NCBI RefSeq assembly: GCF_016859125.1 | Contig: NZ_CP069338.1 | Span: 2,692,501 to 2,756,500 of the forward strand | From: Archangium violaceum | GTDB lineage: Bacteria > Myxococcota > Myxococcia > Myxococcales > Myxococcaceae | Direction: 5' to 3' | DNA length: 64,000 nucleotides | In this document: piece after piece, positions 28,047 through 36,979 of the stretch | Layout of the letters: every line of letters starts with the position of its first letter | Position numbering within the stretch: position 1 is the first letter of the stretch | The notes under the pieces: model-generated | Databases searched by the model: none | Told to the model about the DNA's origin: nothing | The model's input: the letters and a program-made list of their open reading frames with translations, nothing else | Translations under genes and position numbers: made by a program

Positions 28047-29577
28047 CATCACCCTTTGCGCGACCATCCTCAACGTCAACGACGACGAGGCGACCCGCTA
28101 TCTGTCGACGCGCACGCTGACGATGGCGGGCTACCGGGTGCTGGAAGCGGCCACGGGTGAAGAGGCGCTGCGGCTGGCCGAGCAGGAGCGGCCGGACGTG
28201 GTGGTGCTGGACGTGAAGCTGCCGGACATCAGCGGCTACGAGGTGTGCCAGCGGCTGCGCGCCCGGCCGGAGACGGCCTCCATCGCGGTGATGCACACCT
28301 CGGCCACCTACGTCACCCCGGACAAGAAGGTGCGCGGGCTGGAGGGCGGCGCGGACGCCTACCTCACCGAGCCCTTCGAGGGCGAGGAGCTCATCGCCAC
28401 GGTGCGCTCGCTGTTGCGCATGCGGCGCGCGGAGCAGGAGCTGCGCCGGCGCGCGGAGCAACTGGCGGAGACGGACCGGCGCAAGGACCTGTTCCTGGCC
28501 ATGCTGGCGCACGAGCTGCGCAACCCCCTGGCCGCCATCACCACCGCGGTGGGCATCCTCGAGCGCCGGGCCTCGGTGGACCCCAAGGACGGCCGGATGA
28601 TCTCCATCATCCAGCGCCAGACGAACCACCTGGCGCGGCTGGTGGACGACCTGCTGGACGTGAGCCGCATCACCCGCGGCAAGGTGGAGCTGCGCCGGCT
28701 GCGGGTGGACCTGCGGGGCGTGCTGGAGCAGGTGTTGACGGCGCTCCACCCGTTGGCGGAGAGCCGCCACCTGAAGCTGGAGTCGCACCTGCCGTCGGTG
28801 CCGCTGTGGGTGGAGGGAGACACGACGCGGCTGGAGCAGGTCTTCACCAACCTGCTGGACAACGCGACGAAGTACACGGACGCGGGCGGCTCCATCCAGG
28901 TACGGGCGGAGCTGTCGGCGGCGGAGGACGGGAGCCCGGGCGCGGTGGTGCGGGTGAAGGACACGGGCATCGGCATCCGGGCGGACCTGCTGCCCGCGGT
29001 CTTCGAGCTGTTCTCCCAGGCGGACGAATCGCTGGAGCGCACGCGCGGAGGGCTGGGCATCGGGCTGACGCTGGTGAAGAACCTGGTGGAGATGCACGGG
29101 GGCCGGGTGGAGGCGCACAGCGACGGCCCGGGACGGGGCAGCGAGTTCGTGGTGTGGCTGCCGCTGCTGCCGGCGGCGACGGTGTCGGAGCAGGAGGTGG
29201 TGCTGCCCGCGCTGGTGAAGCGGCGCCGGCACATCCTGCTGGTGGAGGACAACGTGGACGCGCGGCAGGCGCTCCAGGACTTGCTGGAGACGTGGGGCCA
29301 CCGGGTGGAGGTGGCGGCGGACGGACTGCGCGGGTTGGAGCTGGCGGTGCAGCGCACGCCGGAGCTGGCGCTGGTGGACATCGGGCTGCCGGGGCTGGAC
29401 GGCTACCGGGTGGCGGAGGAGCTGCGGGCGAAGATGGGCCGGGGCATCCGGCTGGTGGCGCTCACGGGCTACGGCGGAACGGACGACCAGAGCCGGGCGC
29501 GCCAGGCGGGCTTCGATCTGCACCTGGTGAAGCCGGTGAAGCCGGACGAGCTGAGCCGCCTGTTGTCGGAGCTGTAG
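28039..29577 (+). CDS. REC-HisKA-HATPase-REC hybrid kinase
   Basis: 512 residues. The N-terminal receiver has acceptor D58 in VVLDVKLPD, but the usual conserved Lys is replaced by E111 (LTEPF). HisKA has H158 in LAHELRNPLAAI, and HATPase has DTGIGIR and GLGIGLTLVKNLV. A second receiver with a normal Lys (LVKPVKPDEL) ends the protein. It starts at GTG 28039, inside the 3' end of the previous kinase gene. It is the final gene of the B12 operon. The Lys-to-Glu change suggests the first receiver has altered phosphorylation chemistry or is a docking module. No DNA-binding output, so another regulator must complete the pathway. Confidence 0.92.
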   Translation: MADITLCATILNVNDDEATRYLSTRTLTMAGYRVLEAATGEEALRLAEQERPDVVVLDVKLPDISGYEVCQRLRARPETASIAVMHTSATYVTPDKKVRGLEGGADAYLTEPFEGEELIATVRSLLRMRRAEQELRRRAEQLAETDRRKDLFLAMLAHELRNPLAAITTAVGILERRASVDPKDGRMISIIQRQTNHLARLVDDLLDVSRITRGKVELRRLRVDLRGVLEQVLTALHPLAESRHLKLESHLPSVPLWVEGDTTRLEQVFTNLLDNATKYTDAGGSIQVRAELSAAEDGSPGAVVRVKDTGIGIRADLLPAVFELFSQADESLERTRGGLGIGLTLVKNLVEMHGGRVEAHSDGPGRGSEFVVWLPLLPAATVSEQEVVLPALVKRRRHILLVEDNVDARQALQDLLETWGHRVEVAADGLRGLELAVQRTPELALVDIGLPGLDGYRVAEELRAKMGRGIRLVALTGYGGTDDQSRARQAGFDLHLVKPVKPDELSRLLSEL

Positions 29578-29589
29578 CCCCCCTCTCCT

Positions 29590-29626
29590 CCCTCTCCCTC
29601 CGGGAGAGGGCCGGGGTGAGGGTATG
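29590..29626. repeat. Dispersed palindromic repeat, copy 2
   Basis: Perfect 9-bp stem CCCTCTCCC/GGGAGAGGG, then CCGGGGTGAGGGTA. It lies 12 nt after the stop of the B12 operon and could act as its terminator. Confidence 0.8.
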
Positions 29627-29785
29627 GGCGGACAGGTGAGTGCCATCGTCCGGACACCCGCACCGCCCATTGGGTGACGAGGTCACGAATTCCCCACTGA
29701 ACCCACTATCCACCGCGTCGCGCAGTGGGCAGATAAAGACACACGGCGAGCTCATGTGACGTGCGCGAGCACGGGGGGTGGGGTC

Positions 29786-30085
29786 ATGAACGCGACGAGG
29801 ATCTGCCTGCTGGTCGTGGCGGGAATGCTCACCGGAGCTCCGGTGGGAGTGGTGGGAGCACTGACCCCCGAGCAGCTCCGGCCCGGGGTGACGAGGTGCG
29901 AGCCGGGCACGAGAGACTGTGGAGCGCCGCGGCACGGGGACGAGACGACGCCGCGGGCCTCGAGCACGGAGAACCACCCCTGCGACTGGGTGGAGACGTG
30001 CCAGGTGCCCTGCGGCAGCGAGGGTGGCGATTGCTGTCACGCCGAGTGGAATTGCCCACCCGACGCGAACCTGCCCCGCTGTTGA
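29786..30085 (+). CDS. Small secreted cysteine-rich protein
   Basis: 99 residues. The signal peptide begins MNATRICLLVVAGMLTG. The mature part has nine cysteines, including CDWVETCQVPC and DCCHAEWNC. This suggests a disulfide-stabilised extracellular polypeptide. No family recognised. ATG at 29786 follows a GGGGGTGGGG tract; an in-frame ATG 30 nt upstream lacks a Shine-Dalgarno sequence and would spoil the signal peptide. Monocistronic as far as can be seen. Confidence 0.7.
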   Translation: MNATRICLLVVAGMLTGAPVGVVGALTPEQLRPGVTRCEPGTRDCGAPRHGDETTPRASSTENHPCDWVETCQVPCGSEGGDCCHAEWNCPPDANLPRC

Positions 30086-30137
30086 GCGGACTGTCGGGTA
30101 CTGATCAATCGCTCGGGTTTGCCCTAGGCTCAGCGGG

Positions 30138-31775
30138 ATGGCGCTCGGGATTGGACGACGGCGTAGCCTGCTGTTGAAGTTCTACGTGGCGATCCTGATC
30201 GCCGTGCTGCCGCTGTGGATGTTGCAGCAGCTGTACCTGTTACCGGCCATCCATCAGCGGCTGCGCGAGGCGAGGCTCCGCGCGGTGCGGCAGCTAGTGG
30301 AGGCGGGCCACGGAATCCTCCAGGCGTACGAGGCGCGGGTGCGCTCGGGCGAGCTGACTCCCGAGGAGGCGCGCCGGGGAGCGGCGGCGCTGCTGGAGGG
30401 CCTGCGCTACGCGAACGGCGAGTATTACTGGCTCAACGACCTGGACACGCGGTTGGTGATGCACCCCTTCCTGCCGGAGCGCATGGGCGAGGACATGAGG
30501 GGGTACCAGGACGTGGCGGGCAAGCCGGTGTTCGTGGACATCGTGGAGCTGGCCCGCGAGCGGGGAGAGGGCGCGGTGGAGTACCTGGCGACACACCCGC
30601 GCGAGCCCCATCCGATTCCCAAGCTGTCCTACGTGAAGCTGTTCGAGCCGTGGGGCTGGGTGCTGGGGACGGGCGTGTACATGGAGGACATCGAGCACGA
30701 GGTGGCGGCGGTCCAGCGGCGGATGTGGGTGGCGCTGCTGGCGGGTGTGGTGCTGGCGGGGCTGGCGGGGGTGTACTTCTCGCGGCGGGTGCTGACGCCG
30801 ATGCGCTCGCTGGTGGAGGCGGCGGGACAGGTGGCGCGGGGAGACCTGAGGGTGGCGGTGGTGGTGCCCTCACGAGACGAGGTGGGCGACCTGGGCCAGG
30901 CCTTCAACGCGATGGTGGCGAACGTGCATCGCATGCTGCGGGAGATGGGGGAGGTGTCGAAGGCGACGGAGACGGACGCGGAGCACATCCACGGCTCGGC
31001 GGACGGACTGAAACGGGCGGCGCAGGAGCAGTCGAGGGCGCTCAAGAACATGTCGGAAGCGGTGCTGGGGATGACCCGGGAGCTGGCCGTGGGAGCGCAC
31101 CAGGCGGGGCAGACGGCGCGGTCGGCGGAGACGAACGAGCGGGTGGCACGCGAGGGGGGCGCGGTGGTGAGGGGGACGGGGGAGAAGATGAAGGAGATCG
31201 CCCGGGTGGTGGAGCGCTGGGCGAAGACGGTGGACCGGCTGACGCGGTGGAGCGAGGAGGTGGAGCAGGCGGTGGAGCTCATCTCGGACGTGGCGGATCA
31301 AACGCGGGTGCTGGCGGTGAACACGTCCATCGAGGCGATGAGGGCGGGAGAGAACGGGAAGGGCTTCGCGGTGGTGGCGCAGGAGGTGCGCAAGCTGGCG
31401 GAGCAGGCGCGGGCGGCGGCGGAGCGGATTGGGGCGCTGATGAAGCAGAGCCAGGAGGAGACGCAGGCGGCGGCGGAGCAGATGCGCGAGGGCCGCATGC
31501 GGGTGCACGAGGGGCTGGCGCTCTCGGAGGAGACGGGGAAGGCGCTGGAGCGGATCGTCGCGGGGGCGGAGGAGATTCAGAGGCAGGTGAAGGACACGGC
31601 GCGAGCCCATGCGGCCCAGGCGGAGGCGGGCGAGGAGCTCACGCTGCGAATCCACGCGCTATCGAGCCAGGCGGACGACTCGGCGCAGGAGGTGGTGCAG
31701 ATCACGAAGGCGGTGGAGGACCTGGAAGCGCGAGCGCGCCAGCTCCGAGAGCAGGTGACCCACTTTTCCAGGTAG
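30138..31775 (+). CDS. Methyl-accepting chemotaxis protein with Cache sensor
   Basis: 545 residues. A membrane helix (about 15-35) leads to an extracytoplasmic Cache_2-type sensor (about 40-195, with [19 protein letters not shown] and [14 protein letters not shown]). A second helix (about 197-217), HAMP (about 215-270) and the long cytoplasmic signalling coiled coil follow. The hairpin tip reads [19 protein letters not shown] and then [17 protein letters not shown]. It diverges from the usual NLLALNAAIEA at several positions. Such receptors bind small organic ligands and control a CheA kinase. No che genes are adjacent, so it feeds a pathway elsewhere. Confidence 0.93.
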   Translation: MALGIGRRRSLLLKFYVAILIAVLPLWMLQQLYLLPAIHQRLREARLRAVRQLVEAGHGILQAYEARVRSGELTPEEARRGAAALLEGLRYANGEYYWLNDLDTRLVMHPFLPERMGEDMRGYQDVAGKPVFVDIVELARERGEGAVEYLATHPREPHPIPKLSYVKLFEPWGWVLGTGVYMEDIEHEVAAVQRRMWVALLAGVVLAGLAGVYFSRRVLTPMRSLVEAAGQVARGDLRVAVVVPSRDEVGDLGQAFNAMVANVHRMLREMGEVSKATETDAEHIHGSADGLKRAAQEQSRALKNMSEAVLGMTRELAVGAHQAGQTARSAETNERVAREGGAVVRGTGEKMKEIARVVERWAKTVDRLTRWSEEVEQAVELISDVADQTRVLAVNTSIEAMRAGENGKGFAVVAQEVRKLAEQARAAAERIGALMKQSQEETQAAAEQMREGRMRVHEGLALSEETGKALERIVAGAEEIQRQVKDTARAHAAQAEAGEELTLRIHALSSQADDSAQEVVQITKAVEDLEARARQLREQVTHFSR

Positions 31776-31777
31776 GT

Positions 31778-31833
31778 CCCCTCTCCCTCCGGGAGAGGGA
31801 CGGGGTGTGGGTATCGAGAACCCCGGGTTGAAC
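31778..31833. repeat. Dispersed palindromic repeat, copy 3
   Basis: Perfect CCCTCTCCC/GGGAGAGGG stem immediately after the chemoreceptor stop, then ACGGGGTGTGGGTATC and a CCCCGGGTTGAAC tail shared with the copy at 21234. Confidence 0.8.
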
Positions 31834-31877
31834 ACGCTCAAGACACGTCCGAAACACCCTTGTAAGACGCCGTCACC

Positions 31878-32267
31878 ATGATCGACCACCTGAGCTTCTA
31901 TGCAACGGACTACCCCACCTCGAAGGCGTTCTACGCGGCGGTGCTCGAGCCCCTGGGCCACGGCCTCGTGATGGAGATGACCACGACGTGGGACCCGGAG
32001 TTCCCCACCCGGCGGATGTGCGCCTTCGGCCCTCCCGGCAAGAGCATCCTCTGGATCATCGAGGTGAAGACACCCGCCACCCCCCGCCACGTGGCCTTCA
32101 CGGCCAGGGACCGGGGGGCGGTGGATGCGTTCCACCGGACGGCGCTGAAGGCCGGCGCGAAGGACAACGGCGTGCCGGGAGAGCGCCCGCACTACCACCC
32201 CCACTACTACGGCGCGTTCGTGTTGGACCCGGACGGCAACAACATCGAGGCGGTGCACCACGGGTGA
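31878..32267 (+). CDS. VOC (glyoxalase/bleomycin-resistance fold) family protein
   Basis: 129 residues, one complete vicinal-oxygen-chelate domain. It starts MIDHLSFYATDYPTSKAFY and ends FVLDPDGNNIEAVHH, the classical family boundaries. His4 and the C-terminal Glu are plausible metal ligands. The His/Tyr-rich segment HYHPHYYGAF precedes the last strand. Enzymatic or resistance role cannot be assigned. No evident Shine-Dalgarno sequence. Convergent with the oxidoreductase gene. Confidence 0.85.
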   Translation: MIDHLSFYATDYPTSKAFYAAVLEPLGHGLVMEMTTTWDPEFPTRRMCAFGPPGKSILWIIEVKTPATPRHVAFTARDRGAVDAFHRTALKAGAKDNGVPGERPHYHPHYYGAFVLDPDGNNIEAVHHG

Positions 32268-32314
32268 GCGGGGCTTCGCCATCCCGAGGTCCGCGCTCCA
32301 CGTAGCACCACCCA

Positions 32315-33346
32315 TCACGGCACCAGCACGAGCTTGCCCACGGTGGAGCCGGACTCCAGCGCGCGGTGCGCCTCGGCGACGCGGTCCAGCGGGAAGCGCG
32401 TGACGGAGAGTGGAGTGATGCGGCCCTCGTCCACCCACGCGAGCAACCGGCCCATGGCCTCCGCGAGCACGTCCCGCCGCTCGAAGAGATAGGACAGGTT
32501 GAAGGCGAGCACGCTCGCGTTGTGGTGGGTGAGCTCGAGCGGGTTGAAGCGCGGGGTGCGCAGGAAGTCCGAGGCGAGCTTCACCCAGTTGGGCCTCCCG
32601 CCCTCGCGTGGCAGCATGGAGTGGAAGCCGTAGATGACGAGCTTGCCGGGCCGTGCGAGGTGCCGGTAGCTCTCACGGAGCGTGGAGACCCCATTGGCGT
32701 CGAGCACCACATCGTAGCCGCGGGGAGAGGCCCGCTCGGCGGCGCGCCAGAGGTCCTCGCGGCTCTTGTCGATGACGACGTCCGCGCCGAGGGCCCGCGC
32801 GGCCTCCACCTTGTGGCTGGAGCCCACGACGCCCACGGTGCGGCAGCCGGCGATGCGCCCCAGTTGCAGCAGCGCGCCACCCACACCGCCCGCGGCCGAG
32901 TGCACGAGCAACGTGTTCCCCGGGCGAGGGTGGGCCAGCTCGAAGAGGGCGAAGTACGCGGTGAGGAAGACAGTGGGGAAGCCCGCGGCCTGGGCCAGGT
33001 CGAAGCGCGCGGGCACGGGAAACACCTGGTGCCGGGGCACGGCGACATGGGTGGAATAACCCCCGAAGCGCGTGACGCCGAATACCCTGGCCCCTGGAGC
33101 GAGGTCCGAGACGGCGGAGCCCACCGCGGAGACGGTGCCGGCGAACTCGAAGCCAGGGGTGATGGGCCAACCCACGTACTCCTTGGCCGAGGCATACAGT
33201 CCCATGCGGATGACGCAGTCGGCGTAGTTGACGCCGATGGCCTCCGTGGTGACGACGACCTCCCCGGGAGCGGGAGTGGGCTCGGGCTGCGTCTCGAACG
33301 TGAGCCGGTCGTAACCGCCGGCGCGGGGGATGACCACCTTGCGCAT
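32315..33346 (-). CDS. Zinc-free MDR oxidoreductase (quinone reductase/VAT-1-like)
   Basis: 343 residues of the medium-chain dehydrogenase/reductase superfamily. The N-terminal GroES-like domain contains VNYADCVIRMGLY and GFEFAGTVSAVGS. The NAD(P)-binding Rossmann domain contains the LLVHSAAGGVGGALLQLG signature. The structural and catalytic zinc cysteines are absent, as in quinone oxidoreductases. The insertion around FHSMLPREGGRPNW is typical of the VAT-1 branch. Likely NADPH-dependent reduction of quinones or enones. It begins 9 nt after the upstream acidic-protein gene and is probably co-transcribed with it. Confidence 0.88.
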   Translation of the reverse strand: MRKVVIPRAGGYDRLTFETQPEPTPAPGEVVVTTEAIGVNYADCVIRMGLYASAKEYVGWPITPGFEFAGTVSAVGSAVSDLAPGARVFGVTRFGGYSTHVAVPRHQVFPVPARFDLAQAAGFPTVFLTAYFALFELAHPRPGNTLLVHSAAGGVGGALLQLGRIAGCRTVGVVGSSHKVEAARALGADVVIDKSREDLWRAAERASPRGYDVVLDANGVSTLRESYRHLARPGKLVIYGFHSMLPREGGRPNWVKLASDFLRTPRFNPLELTHHNASVLAFNLSYLFERRDVLAEAMGRLLAWVDEGRITPLSVTRFPLDRVAEAHRALESGSTVGKLVLVP

Positions 33347-33355
33347 GGCCAGGGC

Positions 33356-34267
33356 TCACCCGGCCTTCGGCTCGTCGTCGAACGGGAGCCCCACGGACGT
33401 GGCCCGCGGCTCCGAGGAGGAGACAGCGACGGCCTCTCCGGGGACGGGAGCGGACACCTCGTCCGCGATGATGACGGAGGGCTCGCTGGACCCGGACGGC
33501 GTGGCACCCGCGGCAAGGGCCTCGGGAGCCGGCTCGGGCGCCGGCTCGGGCGCCGGCTCGGGCACGAGGAGGGCGATGTCATCGAGGCTCGCGACGAACG
33601 AGTCCGCACCCGGGTCGCCGACGTCCGCCCCACCCTCCTCGAGGTTCGCGATGTCTTCGAGGCTCGCGACGAACGAGTCCGCGCCCGGATCGCTGTACGC
33701 CACCTCGTCATCCTCGAGCGCGTCCAGCTCGTCGAGGTCCGACTGGAGCACGGAGAGCTCCGCCTCCATCCAATTCTCCTCCACCGCGGGCCCCCCCTCC
33801 ACGGAAGCCGCCCCGGCCTGGGCCAGCGCGGCCCGCTCCGCTTCGGCCTGCTCCGCCGCGGCCCGCTCCGCCCTGGACACCGACTCGTACACATTGGCCC
33901 GAGCCAGGTGCGCGAGCGAGACGCCCGGCCTGCCCGCCCCGGCCCGATCGTCCGGGAGCACCTCCTTCCCGGTCGCGCCGCCCTTCAGGTCCACGAGCTC
34001 ACGGGGGGCGGGCTCGTAACCATCGGCGAGCATCAACCTGGCGCGCAGCTCCTCGACCTCACGCGCCTGCTGCGCGCGCTCGGCCTCGAGTGCATCCAGC
34101 TCGGCCTGCTGCCGGGCATTGAGTGCCTCCAGGGCCTGCTCCTCGCTCAGCACCTCGGTGTCCTCGGTCCCGGCGTGCTTCTCGACGGACTGGACGCGCC
34201 GCTGCGCCTCGATGAGGTTCGCGGTCTGAACGGAGGGATTGAAACCGCCAATCCTTCGGATGCTCAT
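33356..34267 (-). CDS. Acidic coiled-coil protein with internal duplication, function unknown
   Basis: 303 residues, strongly acidic and low in hydrophobics, no signal peptide. The N-terminal third is a predicted coiled coil (EALNARQQAELDALEAERAQ). The middle has a duplicated unit DPGADSFVASL(E/D)DIA. The C-terminal part has a three-fold Pro-Glu-Pro-Ala repeat and ends LPFDDEPKAG. The duplication is also clear in the DNA (33578-33613 and 33658-33693), so it is recent or under selection. No known domain recognised. GAGG lies 8 nt before the ATG. First gene before the MDR oxidoreductase. Confidence 0.75.
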   Translation of the reverse strand: MSIRRIGGFNPSVQTANLIEAQRRVQSVEKHAGTEDTEVLSEEQALEALNARQQAELDALEAERAQQAREVEELRARLMLADGYEPAPRELVDLKGGATGKEVLPDDRAGAGRPGVSLAHLARANVYESVSRAERAAAEQAEAERAALAQAGAASVEGGPAVEENWMEAELSVLQSDLDELDALEDDEVAYSDPGADSFVASLEDIANLEEGGADVGDPGADSFVASLDDIALLVPEPAPEPAPEPAPEALAAGATPSGSSEPSVIIADEVSAPVPGEAVAVSSSEPRATSVGLPFDDEPKAG

Positions 34268-34563
34268 GGAAGGTCCTCGCTAAGCGCACCGGGGGTGCTT
34301 CGTCCTGGGATTGTCGCAACAACACGGCCCGGGTTGCGACCGATGCCGATGCCCTCGACCAGGGCACCTGTCCTCATTCAGGACAGGCACTGTCTTGATT
34401 TCGGACACTCCATCTCCTCCTCTCAACCTCGCAGGACTCAAGGATTAAATCCCAAGATTGCCAACATCCTTGACGTTTCCAGCGTCACTGGATGGAGCCT
34501 GGCTGCACCATCGAGGACCTCGCGAGTGGGTACAACCCCTTGGAATCACGGAGGAGTTCGAGC
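34268..34563. other. Intergenic region upstream of metalloprotease, 5' part
   Basis: Part of a 386-bp gap between the divergent acidic-protein and metalloprotease genes. A short inverted repeat CCTGTCCT...AGGACAGG is visible near 34370-34387 (caccTGTCCTcattcAGGACAggc), with an AT-richer tract around 34430-34470. No ORF is credible here; the only further signal is the sigma-54 site below. Confidence 0.4.
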
Positions 34564-34579
34564 TGGCACGAGGGCTGCT
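34564..34579 (+). promoter_or_regulatory. Sigma-54 (RpoN) promoter for metalloprotease
   Basis: The sequence TGGCACGAGGGCTGCT fits the -24/-12 consensus TGGCACG-N4-TTGCW, with GG and GC exactly 10 nt apart and one mismatch (C for T in the -12 element). Transcription would start near 34590, giving a leader of about 64 nt before the start at 34654. An enhancer-binding activator would be needed; none is encoded nearby. Confidence 0.75.
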
Positions 34580-34653
34580 CAGAGGCGAGCCACGCCGGAC
34601 GGGGGAGGACACCCTCCGCGGGCCGGTACATCGCTCAATCGAAAGGAACTCCG

Positions 34654-35466
34654 ATGCTCAAGTTTCGCTCTGTCGCTTTTCTGGCCGGCGTGACCCTTCT
34701 CGGGACGGCCTGTGGTGGCCCCGAGGCGGCTCCCGAGGAGCAGCAGAAGATGTCGTGGGAGGAGTTCCGCGCGAACGTCTACCAGGAGCCGGAGACGGGC
34801 GTGTTCATCTACGCCGGGGATCAGATGGCGGAGGACGAGGCGGAGCTGCGCGCGGTGTACGAGCAGATGGCGGGCGGCGACGTGGGCCAGACGGCGAGCG
34901 AGCTGTGCGTCTACAACACGGGCGGCAAGGACATCAAATGGACGGCCAGCCAGGCGCTGAACCTCACCTACTGCGTGAGCACGAAGTTCGGAGGTAACTA
35001 CAGCAAGGTGGTGAGCGCGATGAACACCGCGGCGAGTGCCTGGGAGGGCGCGGCCAAGGTGAACTTCATCCACGTGACGGCCGAGGACGGAAACTGCACC
35101 AGCCGCAACGGCAACGTGGTGTTCGACGTGAGCCCGGTGAACGCGGGAGGCCAGTACCTGGCGCGCGCGTTCTTCCCGAACTCCAGCCGCCGGAGCCGCA
35201 ACGTGCTCATCGACAACTCGTCCTTCCAGTCGGGCGCGCCGGGCCTGGACGGCATCCTCCGCCACGAGCTGGGACACACCCTCGGCTTCCGCCACGAGCA
35301 CACCCGTCCCGAGGCGGGCGCCTGCTACGAGGACAACCAGTGGCGAGCGCTGACGTCGTACGACTCCGGCTCGGTGATGCACTACCCGCAGTGCAACGGC
35401 ACCAACACCTGGAACCTGACGCTCACCACCCAGGACAAGCAGGGCGCGGCCAGCCTCTACCCGTAA
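34654..35466 (+). CDS. Astacin/matrixin-like zinc metalloprotease lipoprotein
   Basis: 270 residues. The N-terminus MLKFRSVAFLAGVTLLGTAC has a lipobox (LGTAC). A pro-region (about 25-90) precedes the catalytic domain. The zinc site is HELGHTLGFRHEH, the HExxHxxGxxHE pattern of metzincins, and the Met-turn is SVMHYP. Likely an extracellular or surface peptidase used in prey or protein degradation. The ATG at 34654 has GAAAGGA 7-8 nt upstream; the open frame continues to 34492 but that part contains the sigma-54 promoter. It probably responds to nutritional or developmental cues through RpoN. Convergent with the amidohydrolase gene. Confidence 0.92.
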   Translation: MLKFRSVAFLAGVTLLGTACGGPEAAPEEQQKMSWEEFRANVYQEPETGVFIYAGDQMAEDEAELRAVYEQMAGGDVGQTASELCVYNTGGKDIKWTASQALNLTYCVSTKFGGNYSKVVSAMNTAASAWEGAAKVNFIHVTAEDGNCTSRNGNVVFDVSPVNAGGQYLARAFFPNSSRRSRNVLIDNSSFQSGAPGLDGILRHELGHTLGFRHEHTRPEAGACYEDNQWRALTSYDSGSVMHYPQCNGTNTWNLTLTTQDKQGAASLYP

Positions 35467-35499
35467 TCGGGTAGCACGTCGCCAGAATCGAAGTGAGCC

Positions 35500-35531
35500 A
35501 CGGGCGGCCCCTGGAGAAGGGAGCCGCCCGT
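35500..35531. terminator. Hairpin between convergent metalloprotease and amidohydrolase genes
   Basis: Perfect 9-bp stem ACGGGCGGC/GCCGCCCGT, extended inside by CCT/AGG, about 35 nt after the metalloprotease stop and 5 nt before the amidohydrolase stop. No T-tract on either side, so it may stabilise 3' ends rather than terminate alone. Confidence 0.55.
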
Positions 35532-35535
35532 CGTA

Positions 35536-36825
35536 CTACCGTCGGTAGATGGTGCCGCCCTTCATGACGAAGCGCACACGGCGCAGAGAGGCGATGTCCT
35601 TGCTCGGGTCTCCCTCCACGGCGACGAGGTCGGCGAAGAGCCCTTCCTTCACCTGGCCGATGCGGTCCTCCATGTGGAGCATGCGCGCGTTCACGGAGGT
35701 GGCGGCCTTCAGCGCCTGCACGGGCGTCATGCCGTAGCCAACCATCAACTCCAGCTCGCGGGCGTTGTCCCCGTGAGGAAAAACTCCCACATCACTGCCG
35801 CTGCAGATGGGAACGCCCGCGGCGAGCGCGGCGCGGAAGCTCGCGCGCTTCTGCTGAATCGCTGCGGGCTCGGGGTCGGTGCCCTTCTTCCAGCCGCCGT
35901 ACTGGCGGATGGCGTCACCGGCGGCCAGCGTGGGGCACAGGAAGACACCGCGCTCGGCCATGAGCTCGAGGACCTCGGGGGTGGCGTTGTCACCGTGCTC
36001 GATGGTTTCCGCACCGGCGAGCACGGCGCGGCGCATGCCCTCGGGGCTGCTGGAGTGGACCACCACGGGGCGGCCGCCGTCGCGAGCGGTCTGGACGATG
36101 AGCTTCAGCTCCTCGAGCGAGAAGGTGGGGAGCGCCTCGCCATTGGGCCCCCAGCGGTAATCACCGTAGACCTTGATCCAATCGGCGCCCTGCCCCATCT
36201 GCCCGCGGACGGCGCGGATGAGCCCATCGACCCCATCGGCCTCCTCGGCGCCCTGGGGGACGTGCCACTCGGCCGCGAAGCCCTTGGGACCATAGGAACC
36301 CGTGGCGACGAGGGCGCGAGTGGTGGCGAGCACGCGGGGCCCGGGGATGATGCCCTGCTGGATGGCCTGCTTGAGCCCCACGTCGGCATCGGCGGCGCCC
36401 TCGGTGCCGAGCTCCCTCACGGTGGTGAAGCCGGCGAGCAACGTATCGCGAGCATGGTTGGTGGCGCGGGCGACGCGGAGCGCGAGCGACTCGCGGAGCA
36501 CCTGATCATTCCAGGAGGTCTCGTTGTAGGGGTGGAGGAGCAGGTGCGAGTGCCCCTCGATGAGACCGGGAAGGAGGGTGGTGCCGGGGAGCTCGACGAC
36601 CTCGGCGCCGGCGGGGGCGGACACCCGGGCGGCGGGCCCGACGGCGGCGATGCGGTCCCCGCGAACGAGCACGACCCAACCCTCCTGGGGCTTCGCGGAG
36701 ACACCATCGAAGACGCGAGCGGGGCGCAGGAGGAACGAGGCCGCGGGAGCGGGAGTCTGAGCGGAGGCCATGAAAGGCACGGCACAGAGGAGCGCGACGA
36801 GAAGAGCGGCGAGCAGGAAGCGCAT
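35536..36825 (-). CDS. Secreted amidohydrolase (imidazolonepropionase/prolidase-like)
   Basis: 429 residues. The signal peptide begins [19 protein letters not shown] and ends ASAQ. The metal-dependent hydrolase fold is shown by [11 protein letters not shown] (HxH metal site), KVYGDYRW (the Lys that is often carboxylated), [19 protein letters not shown] and [12 protein letters not shown] (final Asp). Flanking beta-sandwich strands include [19 protein letters not shown] and [13 protein letters not shown]. Such exported enzymes often cleave dipeptides or cyclic amides; substrate unassigned. Start at 36825 chosen for the signal peptide; the open frame runs upstream through a dispersed repeat. Confidence 0.9.
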   Translation of the reverse strand: MRFLLAALLVALLCAVPFMASAQTPAPAASFLLRPARVFDGVSAKPQEGWVVLVRGDRIAAVGPAARVSAPAGAEVVELPGTTLLPGLIEGHSHLLLHPYNETSWNDQVLRESLALRVARATNHARDTLLAGFTTVRELGTEGAADADVGLKQAIQQGIIPGPRVLATTRALVATGSYGPKGFAAEWHVPQGAEEADGVDGLIRAVRGQMGQGADWIKVYGDYRWGPNGEALPTFSLEELKLIVQTARDGGRPVVVHSSSPEGMRRAVLAGAETIEHGDNATPEVLELMAERGVFLCPTLAAGDAIRQYGGWKKGTDPEPAAIQQKRASFRAALAAGVPICSGSDVGVFPHGDNARELELMVGYGMTPVQALKAATSVNARMLHMEDRIGQVKEGLFADLVAVEGDPSKDIASLRRVRFVMKGGTIYRR

Positions 36826-36895
36826 GGTGGGCAAGGAAGCAGGAGTGAGGAGCCAGCGACCTATCACAGGTCCGCACACGCCCCTCGCCCGCCCG

Positions 36896-36935
36896 CCCTC
36901 CCTCTCCCTCCGGGAGAGGGTCGGGGTGAGGGTAT
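36896..36935. repeat. Dispersed palindromic repeat, copy 4
   Basis: Perfect CCCTCTCCC/GGGAGAGGG stem then TCGGGGTGAGGGTATC, located between the amidohydrolase start and the stop of the upstream small gene. Confidence 0.8.
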
Positions 36936-36979
36936 CCGCCCCCGTCTTCCCTGCCCGTGCCCCTGGCGGACGAGGAGCC

